From the NCBI RefSeq assembly GCF_035830635.1, contig NZ_JAYMFI010000013.1, forward strand, positions 1 through 64,000: a DNA stretch of 64,000 bases. The letters run 5' to 3'. The stretch's first letter is position 1, and the number at the start of each line of letters is the position of its first letter. Of the stretch, positions 25,020-32,970 are shown one piece after another. This DNA is from Adlercreutzia shanghongiae. GTDB taxonomy: Bacteria; Actinomycetota; Coriobacteriia; Coriobacteriales; Eggerthellaceae. The notes below the pieces were generated by a model that had not been told where the DNA came from, searched no databases, and saw only the letters and a list, made by a program, of their open reading frames with translations. A program made the position numbers and the translations under genes.

Positions 25020-25769
25020 ATGGCTGATTTCATTGAGGGCAAGCGCCCGGTTATCGAGGCACTGCGCACCCACGTGCCTCTGAAGTACATTCTCATGGCG
25101 GACAACCTGAGCCAGGGCGATGGCTTGGTGCGCGACATCCAACGCAAGGCGAAGAACCTGGATGTGCCTATCAAGAAGGTGTCGAAGAAGAAGCTCGACG
25201 AGATTTCCGAGCGCGGCAGCCACCAGGGCGTCATGGCCGAGGCGGCGCCGTTCAACTATGTGAACATGACGACCATTCTGGATGCGGCCAAGAAGTCGGC
25301 CGAGGAGCACGGCGGACGTGCGCTCGTGGTGGTGCTCGACCACATCACCGACGCCGGCAACCTGGGCGCTATCGCCCGCTCCGCCGAGTGCGTGGGTGCT
25401 TCCGGCATCGTCATCCCCAACAAGCGTGCGGCCCGTGTGACGGCGGCTACCTACAAAAGCTCCGCCGGTGCCATCTCGCATATTCCCGTTACCCAGGTGG
25501 CGAACATCGTGAGCGCTATCGAGCGCTTGAAGGAAGAGGACTTCTGGGTGGCCGCCGCCACCGAGCACGCCTCCGACATCATCTGGAAGTCGAACCTCAA
25601 GGGCAAGATTGCGCTCGTTATGGGCAATGAGGGCGAGGGCGTGTCGCGCCTGGTGCTGGAGAACTGCGACTTCGGCGTGAAGCTGCCCCAGGTGGGCGAG
25701 ATTTCCTCGCTGAACGTGGCCCAGGCCTCCACCGCCTGCATGTACGAGTGGCTCCGCCAGAACTGGTAA
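25020..25769 (+). CDS. rlmB: 23S rRNA (guanosine-2'-O-)-methyltransferase, TrmH/SpoU family
   Basis: 249 residues from ATG 25020 behind AGGAAGC. The N-terminal substrate-binding domain starts GKRPVIEALRTHVPLKYILM. The C-terminal SPOUT knot has motif 1 DHITDAGNLGAIARSAECVG, motif 2 ALVMGNEGEGVS and motif 3 LPQVGEISSLNVAQASTACM. The family methylates G2251-type positions of 23S rRNA with SAM. The next gene follows after 18 bases and is probably co-transcribed, both acting on RNA. Confidence 0.92.
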   Translation: MADFIEGKRPVIEALRTHVPLKYILMADNLSQGDGLVRDIQRKAKNLDVPIKKVSKKKLDEISERGSHQGVMAEAAPFNYVNMTTILDAAKKSAEEHGGRALVVVLDHITDAGNLGAIARSAECVGASGIVIPNKRAARVTAATYKSSAGAISHIPVTQVANIVSAIERLKEEDFWVAAATEHASDIIWKSNLKGKIALVMGNEGEGVSRLVLENCDFGVKLPQVGEISSLNVAQASTACMYEWLRQNW

Positions 25770-25787
25770 TAGCTCACAGGTCGCATT

Positions 25788-26330
25788 ATGTCCAAGCAGC
25801 GGAAGAAGCTCCTTATCGTCGATGGGTACAACGTGCTGCGCAGCGGCAGCCGGTACAAGCGGCAGCCTCGCGCTGACGAGGACTACACCGACGACTTCTT
25901 CAACGCGGCGCGCGATCGGCTCATCAACGACGTGGTGAACTTCGCCGGGCGCGATATGGGCGCCATCATCGTGTTCGATGCGGGCGACAACGAGCTGTCC
26001 CAGGGCAGCCGCACGAAGGTGGGTGGCGTGTCGGTGATCTTCTCGCCGGCGGGGCAGTCGGCCGACAAGGTGATCGAGAAGCTGGCCTACGACGCCGGCA
26101 AGCGAGGCGTGGAGACCATGGTGGTCACGAGCGACGCCGCCATTCAGGACACCGTGTTCGGCGGCGGCGTGGACCGCATGAGTGCCGAGGGATTTTCGCA
26201 CGAGATGGGCGAGTACTACGAGGACGCGCGGCTCGACGACACGCCGAAGGTGGCCCCCAAGCGCACCGTGGCCGACCGCATACCGGCCGAAACCTTGGCG
26301 AAGTTGAAGGCCCTGCGCGACGCGAAGTAG
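25788..26330 (+). CDS. NYN-domain ribonuclease, YacP/Rae1 family
   Basis: 180 residues from ATG 25788. LLIVDGYNVLRSGSRYK at the N-terminus carries the first catalytic Asp of the PIN-like NYN fold; IIVFDAGDNELSQGSRTKVG and TMVVTSDAAIQDTVFGGG give the further acidic residues and the GG turn. In Bacillus the family member Rae1 cuts mRNA in the ribosomal A site. Following an rlmB-type gene is a frequent arrangement for this family. The C-terminal ~40 residues are charged. Confidence 0.85.
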   Translation: MSKQRKKLLIVDGYNVLRSGSRYKRQPRADEDYTDDFFNAARDRLINDVVNFAGRDMGAIIVFDAGDNELSQGSRTKVGGVSVIFSPAGQSADKVIEKLAYDAGKRGVETMVVTSDAAIQDTVFGGGVDRMSAEGFSHEMGEYYEDARLDDTPKVAPKRTVADRIPAETLAKLKALRDAK

Positions 26331-26466
26331 GGCATTTCCCCATTTCAAACGCTCCGCAACCAATAATTGCGGGAAATGACAACGCGAATTGGTCGCGCGG
26401 GCAGCGGCGTTTGGGTAGGCTCGATAGGGCAGACCGAAGGCAAACGCAGAGGATAAGGAGCACACC

Positions 26467-27501
26467 ATGAACGTTGAGATCGCCGAGCGCTTGGCCGCGC
26501 GCCGAAAGCTTGCCGGACTGTCGCAGGAGGCCCTGGCCGAGAAGCTGGGTGTGTCGCGCCAGGCCGTTTCCAAGTGGGAGCGATCGGAATCGTCGCCCGA
26601 TACCGACAACCTCATCGCCCTGGCGAAGTTGTACGGAGTGTCGCTGGACGAGCTTTTGTATGTGGACGACGCCATCGCCGACGATGTGGCTTTCGAGGCG
26701 GCCGACCGGGCCGAGAGCCAGCGCGGCGCGGCGGGCACGCCGGCTGCTGGCACGGATGCGGAAGGGGCTGCGGCGGCGGCTGCGGGTGCGAGCGCGGGCG
26801 CGGAGGGGGTGGCGGCTGTCGGAGCGAGTGCGGCCGACGCGGACGCGGCCGCCGCTGCGGCCGGCGAGGAGCGCGACGGCGTGTCCTTCGGCCCGGACGG
26901 CATCAACGTCACCAAGGAGGGTCGTGGCCATGTGCACGTGGGACCCGACGGCATCCACGTGAACGACGGCAAGGACCACGTGCTGGTGAGCTGGGCCGAC
27001 GGCGTGCACGTGCTCGACCGCTACGGCCAGGAGGTGCACGTAGGCTGGGACGGCGTGCGGGTGAACACCACCGACGAGGACGTGGCCGACCACATCTTCA
27101 CGCGCGGCTCGTTCGGCGATCTTGATTCCGATCTCGCCCGGCGATGGCTGAAGTTCCCCTTCTGGGCCATCGTGGTCGGCGTGTATCTGCTGATCGGCCT
27201 CATGAGCGGCGCCTGGTGGCCGGGGCTGTTCCTGCTGTTCCTCATCCCCATCTACTACGTCGTGGGCGCTGCTATCGTATCGCGCCGCGTGGCGCCGATG
27301 CTGTGCGGCCTGTATCCCCTCGGCGCCACGGCATGGTTCTTCTGGATGGCCTTCATTGTGGGCCAGTGGCATCCCGCCTGGGTCATCTTCCTCACCATCC
27401 CGCTCGTGGAGGTGCTCATCGTGAAGATATCCGAGGCGTGGCATCGCCGCCGAGGGGAAGAGGCGGCGGACGCGGAGGTCGTTGTGGAAGGCGAGCAATA
27501 G
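26467..27501 (+). CDS. Membrane-bound XRE regulator with GPDGI repeats
   Basis: 344 residues, behind ATAAGGAG. Residues 1-66 are an XRE HTH (LSQEALAEKLGVSRQAVSKW, then LYGVSLDELL). An Ala/Gly-rich linker follows to ~135. Residues ~140-215 hold four similar short beta units (FGPDGINV, VGPDGIHV, SWADGVHVLD, GWDGVRVNT). Four hydrophobic segments follow near 235-320 (AIVVGVYLLIGLMSGAWWPG; LFLLFLIPIYYVVGAAIV). This is a one-component membrane transcription factor. Upstream is a 136-base gap; downstream lies a shorter paralogue. Confidence 0.75.
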   Translation: MNVEIAERLAARRKLAGLSQEALAEKLGVSRQAVSKWERSESSPDTDNLIALAKLYGVSLDELLYVDDAIADDVAFEAADRAESQRGAAGTPAAGTDAEGAAAAAAGASAGAEGVAAVGASAADADAAAAAAGEERDGVSFGPDGINVTKEGRGHVHVGPDGIHVNDGKDHVLVSWADGVHVLDRYGQEVHVGWDGVRVNTTDEDVADHIFTRGSFGDLDSDLARRWLKFPFWAIVVGVYLLIGLMSGAWWPGLFLLFLIPIYYVVGAAIVSRRVAPMLCGLYPLGATAWFFWMAFIVGQWHPAWVIFLTIPLVEVLIVKISEAWHRRRGEEAADAEVVVEGEQ

Positions 27502-27764
27502 CATCTCCGAGAAGTTTGGTCGCTTGGCTGGTGTATCTTTTCGGCCCTGCGTTCGTCGAGCGCGGGGCTTATCTTTTTGGTATCCTGGTGCGCGTGAGAA
27601 GAAGGGCAGCGTATTCCCAGGTCGTTGGTGGGGCAACCGCTGGTTGTCGCGGCTGGTTTCCGCAGGATTTTCGAAATTGACCACAAAGGGTGCTGGTGCA
27701 ACGGCAGGGGAAACCATAGGGTGAAAGGCGAGAAGTGACCACACGCAGGACACGAAAGGGAACC

Positions 27765-28577
27765 ATGATGAACGTGGAAATCGCCCAGCGCCTCGCCGAG
27801 CTGCGCCGCGAGCGCGGCTTTTCCCAAGAGAGTCTGGCCGAGCAGCTGGGGCTGTCGCGTCAGGCTGTTTCCAAATGGGAGCGCGCCGAGTCGGCGCCCG
27901 ATATGGGGAACCTCATCGCCTTGGCCGACCTATACGGTGTGACGCTTGACGAGTTGTTGCGCGTGAGCCCCGAAGTGGAAGAGGATGTGCGCTACGAGTC
28001 GCAGGAGCGCGCCACCTCGTCGGAGGCCCAGGCTGCGGAAGCGGCCGAGGAGGCCCGCGAGGCCGCCGAGCGCGCCGAGGCCGCCGCGGTGGCTGCGGCG
28101 GCCCAAGAAGCGCCGCCCCAGAAGGTGGTTGTGGAGGTGGGCGCAGCCGCGTCCGGGGCGCCGGCGTATGCGCCCGGATACCAGGCGCCTCCGATCCCGC
28201 AGCCCTTCCCGCCGGCCGCGGCCGTGCCCATCACGCCGCCGGCGCCGCCCGAGCCGAAGGATCCCCTGCGTAGCTTTCCCTATCCGCTGCTGTGCGCAGT
28301 GCTGTTCCTGCTAGGCGGCTTCTGCTTCGGCTGGTGGCATCCCGGCTGGGTGATTTTCCTTACCATTCCGTTCTACTACTGGGTGGTGAGCACGCTGGAG
28401 GCCGACCCGGCGTACCGCGCGTGGGTTGAGGAACGGCGGCAGGCCGCGACTGCGGTTCCTTCCGTTGGTGCTGCTGTCGAGGGCGGGACCCGCACGGCCC
28501 CTGCCGAAGGATGCGCTGCCGCCCCTTCCGAAGAGGCTTCCGCGGAAGCTTCGTCCGTTGAGGGAGGTGCCCGATGA
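27765..28577 (+). CDS. XRE regulator with two C-terminal membrane segments, paralogue of the preceding gene
   Basis: 270 residues from ATG 27765 (ATG 27768 has equal merit). The HTH (FSQESLAEQLGLSRQAVSKW, then LYGVTLDELLRV) and the membrane motif (GWWHPGWVIFLTIPFYYWVV) match the preceding protein's HTH and its GQWHPAWVIFLTIP. The GPDGI repeats are missing, replaced by a Glu/Ala coiled segment and a Pro-rich linker. The C-terminal tail contains EGGTRTAPAEG, a linker peptide recurring in the MetH and MetH-activation genes. The stop overlaps the next ATG (ATGA). The 263-base gap upstream shows no gene. Confidence 0.75.
   Translation: MMNVEIAQRLAELRRERGFSQESLAEQLGLSRQAVSKWERAESAPDMGNLIALADLYGVTLDELLRVSPEVEEDVRYESQERATSSEAQAAEAAEEAREAAERAEAAAVAAAAQEAPPQKVVVEVGAAASGAPAYAPGYQAPPIPQPFPPAAAVPITPPAPPEPKDPLRSFPYPLLCAVLFLLGGFCFGWWHPGWVIFLTIPFYYWVVSTLEADPAYRAWVEERRQAATAVPSVGAAVEGGTRTAPAEGCAAAPSEEASAEASSVEGGAR
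28479..28514 (+). repeat. In-frame linker repeat, EGG-T-P-EG type, copy 1
   Basis: Encodes EGGTRTAPAEG near the C-terminus of the HTH protein. The peptide pattern recurs at 48078-48115 and 50974-51011. At DNA level this copy is the most diverged. Confidence 0.4.
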
Positions 28578-29527
28578 AGTTGGCGACGAGCACCTATATT
28601 AAAGTAGCGCTCATTGTGGTTCTGTGCCTGGCCGTGTGCAGTTGGCTCGGCGGGTGCGGGCGCAGCATCTGGCCCGGCTCGCTGTTCGTGCCTGGCGGCG
28701 TGATAGGCTGCATGGGCGTCGATGCGGTGGGCGATGTCGCCGATGAAGTCCGCCAAGGCATTGCGGAGCGCGGCGCCGTGGCGACCACCGACGAGGGCAG
28801 CCATTTCGAGATTGCCGCCAGCGAGGTAAACGCTCTTGAGCTGAACTGGTTGGCGGGACGGGGCACGGTGCTGGTGGTGCCCGATGCCGAGACGGGCGGC
28901 AAGGTGCTCGTGGACGAGGTGGTGAACGGAGGTCGCGCGCCCGCCATGGTATGCGAGACGGGCGGCGGCGTGCTGTCCATCAGTTACATGGAAGGTGGCG
29001 GCGGGCTTTCGGGCTGCTCGAGCTTATCGATGGCGAGCAAGGACGTTACGGTGAAGGTGCCCGCATCGTTGGCCGAGCACTTGGCGCTGTTCGAGCTGGA
29101 GGCGGCCTCGGGCCACTACGAGGTGGAAGGCCTTACGTGCGACGACCTTGAGCTGGGTGTGGCCTCGGGCAAGGTGAATGCCACGGCCATGGCCGCCCAG
29201 CGTGCTTCGCTGAATGTGGCGAGCGGGAGCGTGTCGGTGCAGGGCTCGGTGGCCGAGCACCTTGAGGTGGAGATAGCCTCGGGCACGACCACGCTGTCAT
29301 TGGGCGAGGGCGCGCCGGCGGAGGCATCGGGCAGCTTGGCCTCGGGGAAGTTGGTGTTGGAGGTGCCTGCGAACACGCGCCTTGCGACCAACATCGACAA
29401 GACGAGCGGCAGCTTCAACAACGAGCTTGCCAACGGAGGCGCCGGCAGCGCGGAAGACGATGCGCCCGCATGCTCCCTCGATTTCGATATCCTCAGCGGC
29501 AACTTCACCGTGAAGCCGGTGGCCTAA
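28574..29527 (+). CDS. DUF4097-like beta-helix membrane-anchored protein
   Basis: 317 residues; ATG 28574 overlaps the upstream stop. The N-terminal signal/anchor (YIKVALIVVLCLAVCSWLGG, then CGRS) could be a lipobox (LGGC), so the body is probably outside the membrane. The body repeats short strands in a ladder: FELEAASGHYEVEGL, LELGVASGKVNATAM, LNVASGSVSVQGSV, LEVEIASGTTTLSL, ASGSLASGKLVLEV, then ATNIDKTSGSFNNE. The recurrent (V/I)ASG(K/S/T) ladder is typical of the DUF4097/toast-rack family, which often accompanies HTH and PspC-like membrane regulators. A sensing role for the upstream HTH pair is inference from coupling. Confidence 0.7.
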   Translation: MKLATSTYIKVALIVVLCLAVCSWLGGCGRSIWPGSLFVPGGVIGCMGVDAVGDVADEVRQGIAERGAVATTDEGSHFEIAASEVNALELNWLAGRGTVLVVPDAETGGKVLVDEVVNGGRAPAMVCETGGGVLSISYMEGGGGLSGCSSLSMASKDVTVKVPASLAEHLALFELEAASGHYEVEGLTCDDLELGVASGKVNATAMAAQRASLNVASGSVSVQGSVAEHLEVEIASGTTTLSLGEGAPAEASGSLASGKLVLEVPANTRLATNIDKTSGSFNNELANGGAGSAEDDAPACSLDFDILSGNFTVKPVA

Positions 29528-29571
29528 AGGCTTTGCCGCGCGAGGGCCGAGCGCGCTTTTCTTCCCAAAAC

Positions 29572-29603
29572 AGCGGGGCGCCCCTTCGAAGGAGCGCCCC
29601 GCT
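29572..29603. terminator. Near-perfect palindrome between convergent genes
   Basis: AGCGGGGCGC c CCTTCGAAGG a GCGCCCCGCT, 32 bases. On the minus strand it is followed by GTTTTGGG, a weak T run, so it may end HtrA transcription and possibly both directions. Confidence 0.6.
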
Positions 29604-29662
29604 TGCTGTGCTGAGACCGTCGCAGAATGCGGCCGGGCCGCCTCTGCGGTGCTCGCCGTTGC

Positions 29663-31078
29663 CTAGCGCTGGCCGAACAGGTCGTCCAGGTTCAGGCCGC
29701 GGCCGTCCTGGCCGTACGGGTCGCCGTAGCCGTAGTCGTTGCCGCCGTCCTGGCCGTAGCCGTAACCGTAACCGTTCTCGGGCAGTTGCTGCTCCTGCTG
29801 CTGCTTGGCCTCGGCCGCGGCCTTCTGGCTGGCGGCGTCATCGCCCAGGGTCACCTGCATCTCCTGCTCCTGGCCGTTGCGGTTCACCGTGAGCGTCACG
29901 GTGTCGCCCGGCTGCTCGCCGCGCACGGCCAGCATCAGGTCGGACGCGCTTTCCACCGCCTCGCCGTTCAGGGCCGTGATGATGTCGCCCTCCTGCAGGC
30001 CCGCCGCAGCCGCGCCCGAGCCCTCGGCCACGCCGGCCACGTAGGCGCCGCTCTCGGCGGCCAGGCCGAAGCTGCCGGCCATCTGGTCGTTCACGCTGGA
30101 CAGGCTCACGCCGAGCTGGGCGTGGGTGGGCGTCTCGCCGGCGATGATCTGGTTCGCGAGGTTCACCGCGTAGTTCGCGGGAATGGCGAAGCCCACGCCG
30201 GAGTAGTTGCCCGAGTACGAGGTGATGAGCGTGTTGATGCCGATGAGCTTGCCGTCGGAATCAACGAGTGCGCCCCCCGAGTTGCCGGGATTGATGGCCG
30301 CGTCGGTCTGGATCATGTTCGGGTAGATGGTCGTCTCGCCCGAACCGCCCGACTGGGCCGACTCGCCCGCGTCCATGATCTGCGAGCGGCTCGTGGCGCT
30401 CACGATGCCCGTGGCCACCGACTGCTCCAGGCCGAACGGCGCGCCCAAGGTCATGACCCACTCGCCGACGCTCAGGTTATCCGAGTTTCCGATTTCCATG
30501 GGGGTGAGGCCGCTCGCGTCTTTGGCCTTCAGCACGGCCACGTCGGAAGAGGGGTCGGTGCCCACGAGCTCGGCGTCGTAGGTGGTGCCGGCGATGGTCA
30601 CCTTAAAGGCCGACCCGCCGTCCACCACGTGGTTGTTCGTGATGAGGTATCCGTCCTGGGTCATCACCACGCCCGAGCCGGTGCCCAGAGCCTGCAGCTG
30701 GCCGCCCGCATCGGCGTAGGTTTCCACGAACACCACCGACGGCAGGCACTTGGCCGCCACGGTCTCGGCCAGGGTGGCGTCGCCGTTCGTGGCCAGGGCG
30801 GTCTGGGTGACGGGTGCCGGGTTGTCCACGGCCTCGGCGGTCGCAGGGTCGATAATCGCGCCGTTGATGCCCAAAGCCAGCATGCAGGCCATGGCGGCGC
30901 CGGCGAAGCCGGTGAGGAAGGTGCGGCTGCGCGCCTTCTTGGCGCCGGGCACCGCCTCGGCCATGGAAGATGCTACCGAGCCGTCGATGTCGAAGGGCTG
31001 CGCGGTTGCGAGGATGTCGTCGCGACGGGCGTGGCTGCCGCGGATGGAGGGAGCGTTGTTGCCGTTGAAGTTCGTCAT
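29663..31078 (-). CDS. HtrA/DegP-family serine protease with PDZ domain
   Basis: 471 residues, minus strand. A cytosolic tail of ~50 residues precedes one membrane helix (TFLTGFAGAAMACMLALGIN), so the protease lies outside. Trypsin-fold triad: H150 in YLITNNHVVDG, D179 in DPSSDVAVLK, S267 in AINPGNSGGAL. PDZ domain ~residues 330-420 (GAYVAGVAEGSGAAAAGLQE GDIITALNGE in part). The tail is unusual: Gln-rich then Gly/Tyr/Asp repeats (GYGYGYGQDGG, YGYGDPYGQDG). It degrades or refolds exported proteins. It stands alone, with SD AAGGAGAT before ATG 31078. Confidence 0.93.
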   Translation of the reverse strand: MTNFNGNNAPSIRGSHARRDDILATAQPFDIDGSVASSMAEAVPGAKKARSRTFLTGFAGAAMACMLALGINGAIIDPATAEAVDNPAPVTQTALATNGDATLAETVAAKCLPSVVFVETYADAGGQLQALGTGSGVVMTQDGYLITNNHVVDGGSAFKVTIAGTTYDAELVGTDPSSDVAVLKAKDASGLTPMEIGNSDNLSVGEWVMTLGAPFGLEQSVATGIVSATSRSQIMDAGESAQSGGSGETTIYPNMIQTDAAINPGNSGGALVDSDGKLIGINTLITSYSGNYSGVGFAIPANYAVNLANQIIAGETPTHAQLGVSLSSVNDQMAGSFGLAAESGAYVAGVAEGSGAAAAGLQEGDIITALNGEAVESASDLMLAVRGEQPGDTVTLTVNRNGQEQEMQVTLGDDAASQKAAAEAKQQQEQQLPENGYGYGYGQDGGNDYGYGDPYGQDGRGLNLDDLFGQR

Positions 31079-31240
31079 GGGTGATCTCCTTGTTCGAGGG
31101 GGTCGTGTTTATGCTGGGGCGAACTCTAGCACGCGCAAACACGTCTTTTTCACGACGGCAACCCCTCGTCACGTCCCCGACACGCAGATACACCAGGTGG
31201 AGTAGTCCCTGGGTATGACGGGACGCCCTGTACTGCATTC

Positions 31241-31281
31241 GGGACAGCAAGGTGGGACACCTTGCCGGGCGGGCTGTCCCG
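31241..31281. repeat. Compound inverted repeat
   Basis: GGGACAGC (31241-31248) pairs with GCTGTCCC (31274-31281); nested within is AAGGT-gggac-ACCTT (31249-31263). It shares the GGGAC-x-CCTT core with the neighbouring terminator at 31297. It lies in the 309-base gap between the HtrA start and the AAA+ stop, where I see no gene. Confidence 0.45.
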
Positions 31282-31296
31282 CTTTCGCAAAAAAAT

Positions 31297-31325
31297 GGGA
31301 CGCCTTACCCGGCAAGGCGTCCCAT
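31297..31325 (-). terminator. Rho-independent terminator of the VWA-AAA+ operon
   Basis: Read on the minus strand: TGGGACGCCTT, loop, AAGGCGTCCCA, then seven T (31290-31296). Perfect 11-base stem, 7-base loop, 63 bases past the AAA+ stop. Confidence 0.85.
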
Positions 31326-31387
31326 TTCGCGAAGCAGGAGCGGGATGCTCTGCTTGATCGTTGTGCTCGTTCCCCTTCCGCGGTTCG

Positions 31388-32911
31388 CTATTCCTCGTCC
31401 AGGGTGACGCGGTCGATGCGGGCGGCCAGGTCGCTGCCGCGCTCGTAGAACTGCAAATTCTGGTTGTGGGCGAAGTAGCGCTCGCAGCCGTGGTCGTTGA
31501 TGAAGGCCATGCCCGCGCGGCTCACCGACAGGTCGGTTACCAGCATGAGCATCTCCTGGCCCTCGCCGAAGGCGTCTTCCACGAACTTGAACACGTGGTC
31601 GAGCGCCGCAGAGGCCGCGTCCACCGAGGCGTCCAGCTCGTCCAAGCGCTCGTTGAAGCGCTCGCGCAGCAGGTCGAACGTGGCACCGTTGGGCAGCTCG
31701 GCCCCGGTGCGCAGCGCCTCGTCTAGAAGTCCGATGGCGCGCTCGAAGGAGCGGTAGCGCTCCTCGGAAAGCAGGCTCGAGGCCCGTTCCACATCGCGGG
31801 TATGGCCCAGCTCGGTGCTCGTGGCGCGAATGAGCGCGGCGGCATCGGCGGCGTCGGCCACGCCCTCGGCGGCCAGGCGCTCCTTCAGGTCGGCCAGCAC
31901 GCCGTGGGTGAAGGCAGCGGCCTTTTCCTCCATCACCGCCTGGCGCAGCACGCCCACGGTGGCGTCCACCACAAGACCCATCACGGCCACGCGCTCGTCG
32001 AAGGGCGCCCGTCGCGCGCGCTCGGCCAGGCCCACCTCGGCGGTGCCGTCCAGGATGCGGTCGATCTGATAGTCGCTGCGGTACTTGGTGAACAGGTCGT
32101 AGTACATTGCGAACCGTTTCGCGATATCGGCGTTCTGCACGTACTGTTCCACCAGCAACTCGTCCACCGCAAGGCCCTGGGCCTCGTAGAGCTTGATCAT
32201 GGCCGACAGGTCGTCCCAGCCGCGGGCCGTCACGAACGACGCCCCGTCGGGGGTGGCTTCCACGGCGTAGAAGTGCCCGCGCTCGATATCCAGGTAGGTG
32301 ATGACGGCCGGGTGCACCTCGCTGGCCACGGCGAACTCGCGCCACACATCGTAGTCTGGCTCCACCTCGATGCGCTTCAGGCGGTCCCAGGTGGCAATGT
32401 CGAAGTCGCGGGCCGTGCGGTTGTACTCGGGCGGGTTGCCGGCCGTGACCACAATCCAGCCGGCGGGCACCGCGTGGCGCCCGAACACCTTGTACTGCAA
32501 GAACTGCAGCATGGCCGGCGTGAGCGTTTCGGACACGCAGTTGATTTCGTCCAGAAACAGGATGCCCTCGGTGCGCCCGGTGGTTTCCATGGCCTCGTAC
32601 ACCGACGCGATAATCTCGCTCATGGTGTACTCCGACACCTGGTAATCCTGACCGCCGTAGGTCTTCGTGGCGATGAAGGGCAGGCCCAGCGCGCTCTGGC
32701 GCGTGTGGTGGGTCATGGAGTAGGACACGAAACCCACTTCCAGTTCCTGGGCGATCTGCTCCATGATGGCTGTCTTGCCGATGCCCGGCGCGCCCAGCAG
32801 GAACACCGGGCGCTGCCGCTCGGCCGGCAGCAGGTAGCCTCCGAACTCGTCCTTGGTGAAGTAGGCCACCATGGCGTTTTTGATCTGCTGCTTCGCTTCA
32901 CGGATGTTCAT
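31388..32911 (-). CDS. MoxR-type AAA+ ATPase
   Basis: 507 residues, ATG 32911 behind AAGGAGCC. Walker A LLGAPGIGKTAIME (residues 39-51), Walker B GILFLDEINCV (117-126), sensor 1 VVTAGNPPEYN (~155-163) and the arginine-containing TARDFDIATWDRLKRIEVEP. The C-terminal 300 residues are helical. Such ATPases work with a von Willebrand factor A protein as a chaperone/remodelling pair, and the VWA-like gene lies 59 bases upstream in the same direction. The substrate is unknown. Confidence 0.85.
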   Translation of the reverse strand: MNIREAKQQIKNAMVAYFTKDEFGGYLLPAERQRPVFLLGAPGIGKTAIMEQIAQELEVGFVSYSMTHHTRQSALGLPFIATKTYGGQDYQVSEYTMSEIIASVYEAMETTGRTEGILFLDEINCVSETLTPAMLQFLQYKVFGRHAVPAGWIVVTAGNPPEYNRTARDFDIATWDRLKRIEVEPDYDVWREFAVASEVHPAVITYLDIERGHFYAVEATPDGASFVTARGWDDLSAMIKLYEAQGLAVDELLVEQYVQNADIAKRFAMYYDLFTKYRSDYQIDRILDGTAEVGLAERARRAPFDERVAVMGLVVDATVGVLRQAVMEEKAAAFTHGVLADLKERLAAEGVADAADAAALIRATSTELGHTRDVERASSLLSEERYRSFERAIGLLDEALRTGAELPNGATFDLLRERFNERLDELDASVDAASAALDHVFKFVEDAFGEGQEMLMLVTDLSVSRAGMAFINDHGCERYFAHNQNLQFYERGSDLAARIDRVTLDEE

Positions 32912-32970
32912 AGGGGCTCCTTAAGGGGTGCGGGGGCGGTGACTGGCATGCTAGAGTTGGACGGCGACTT

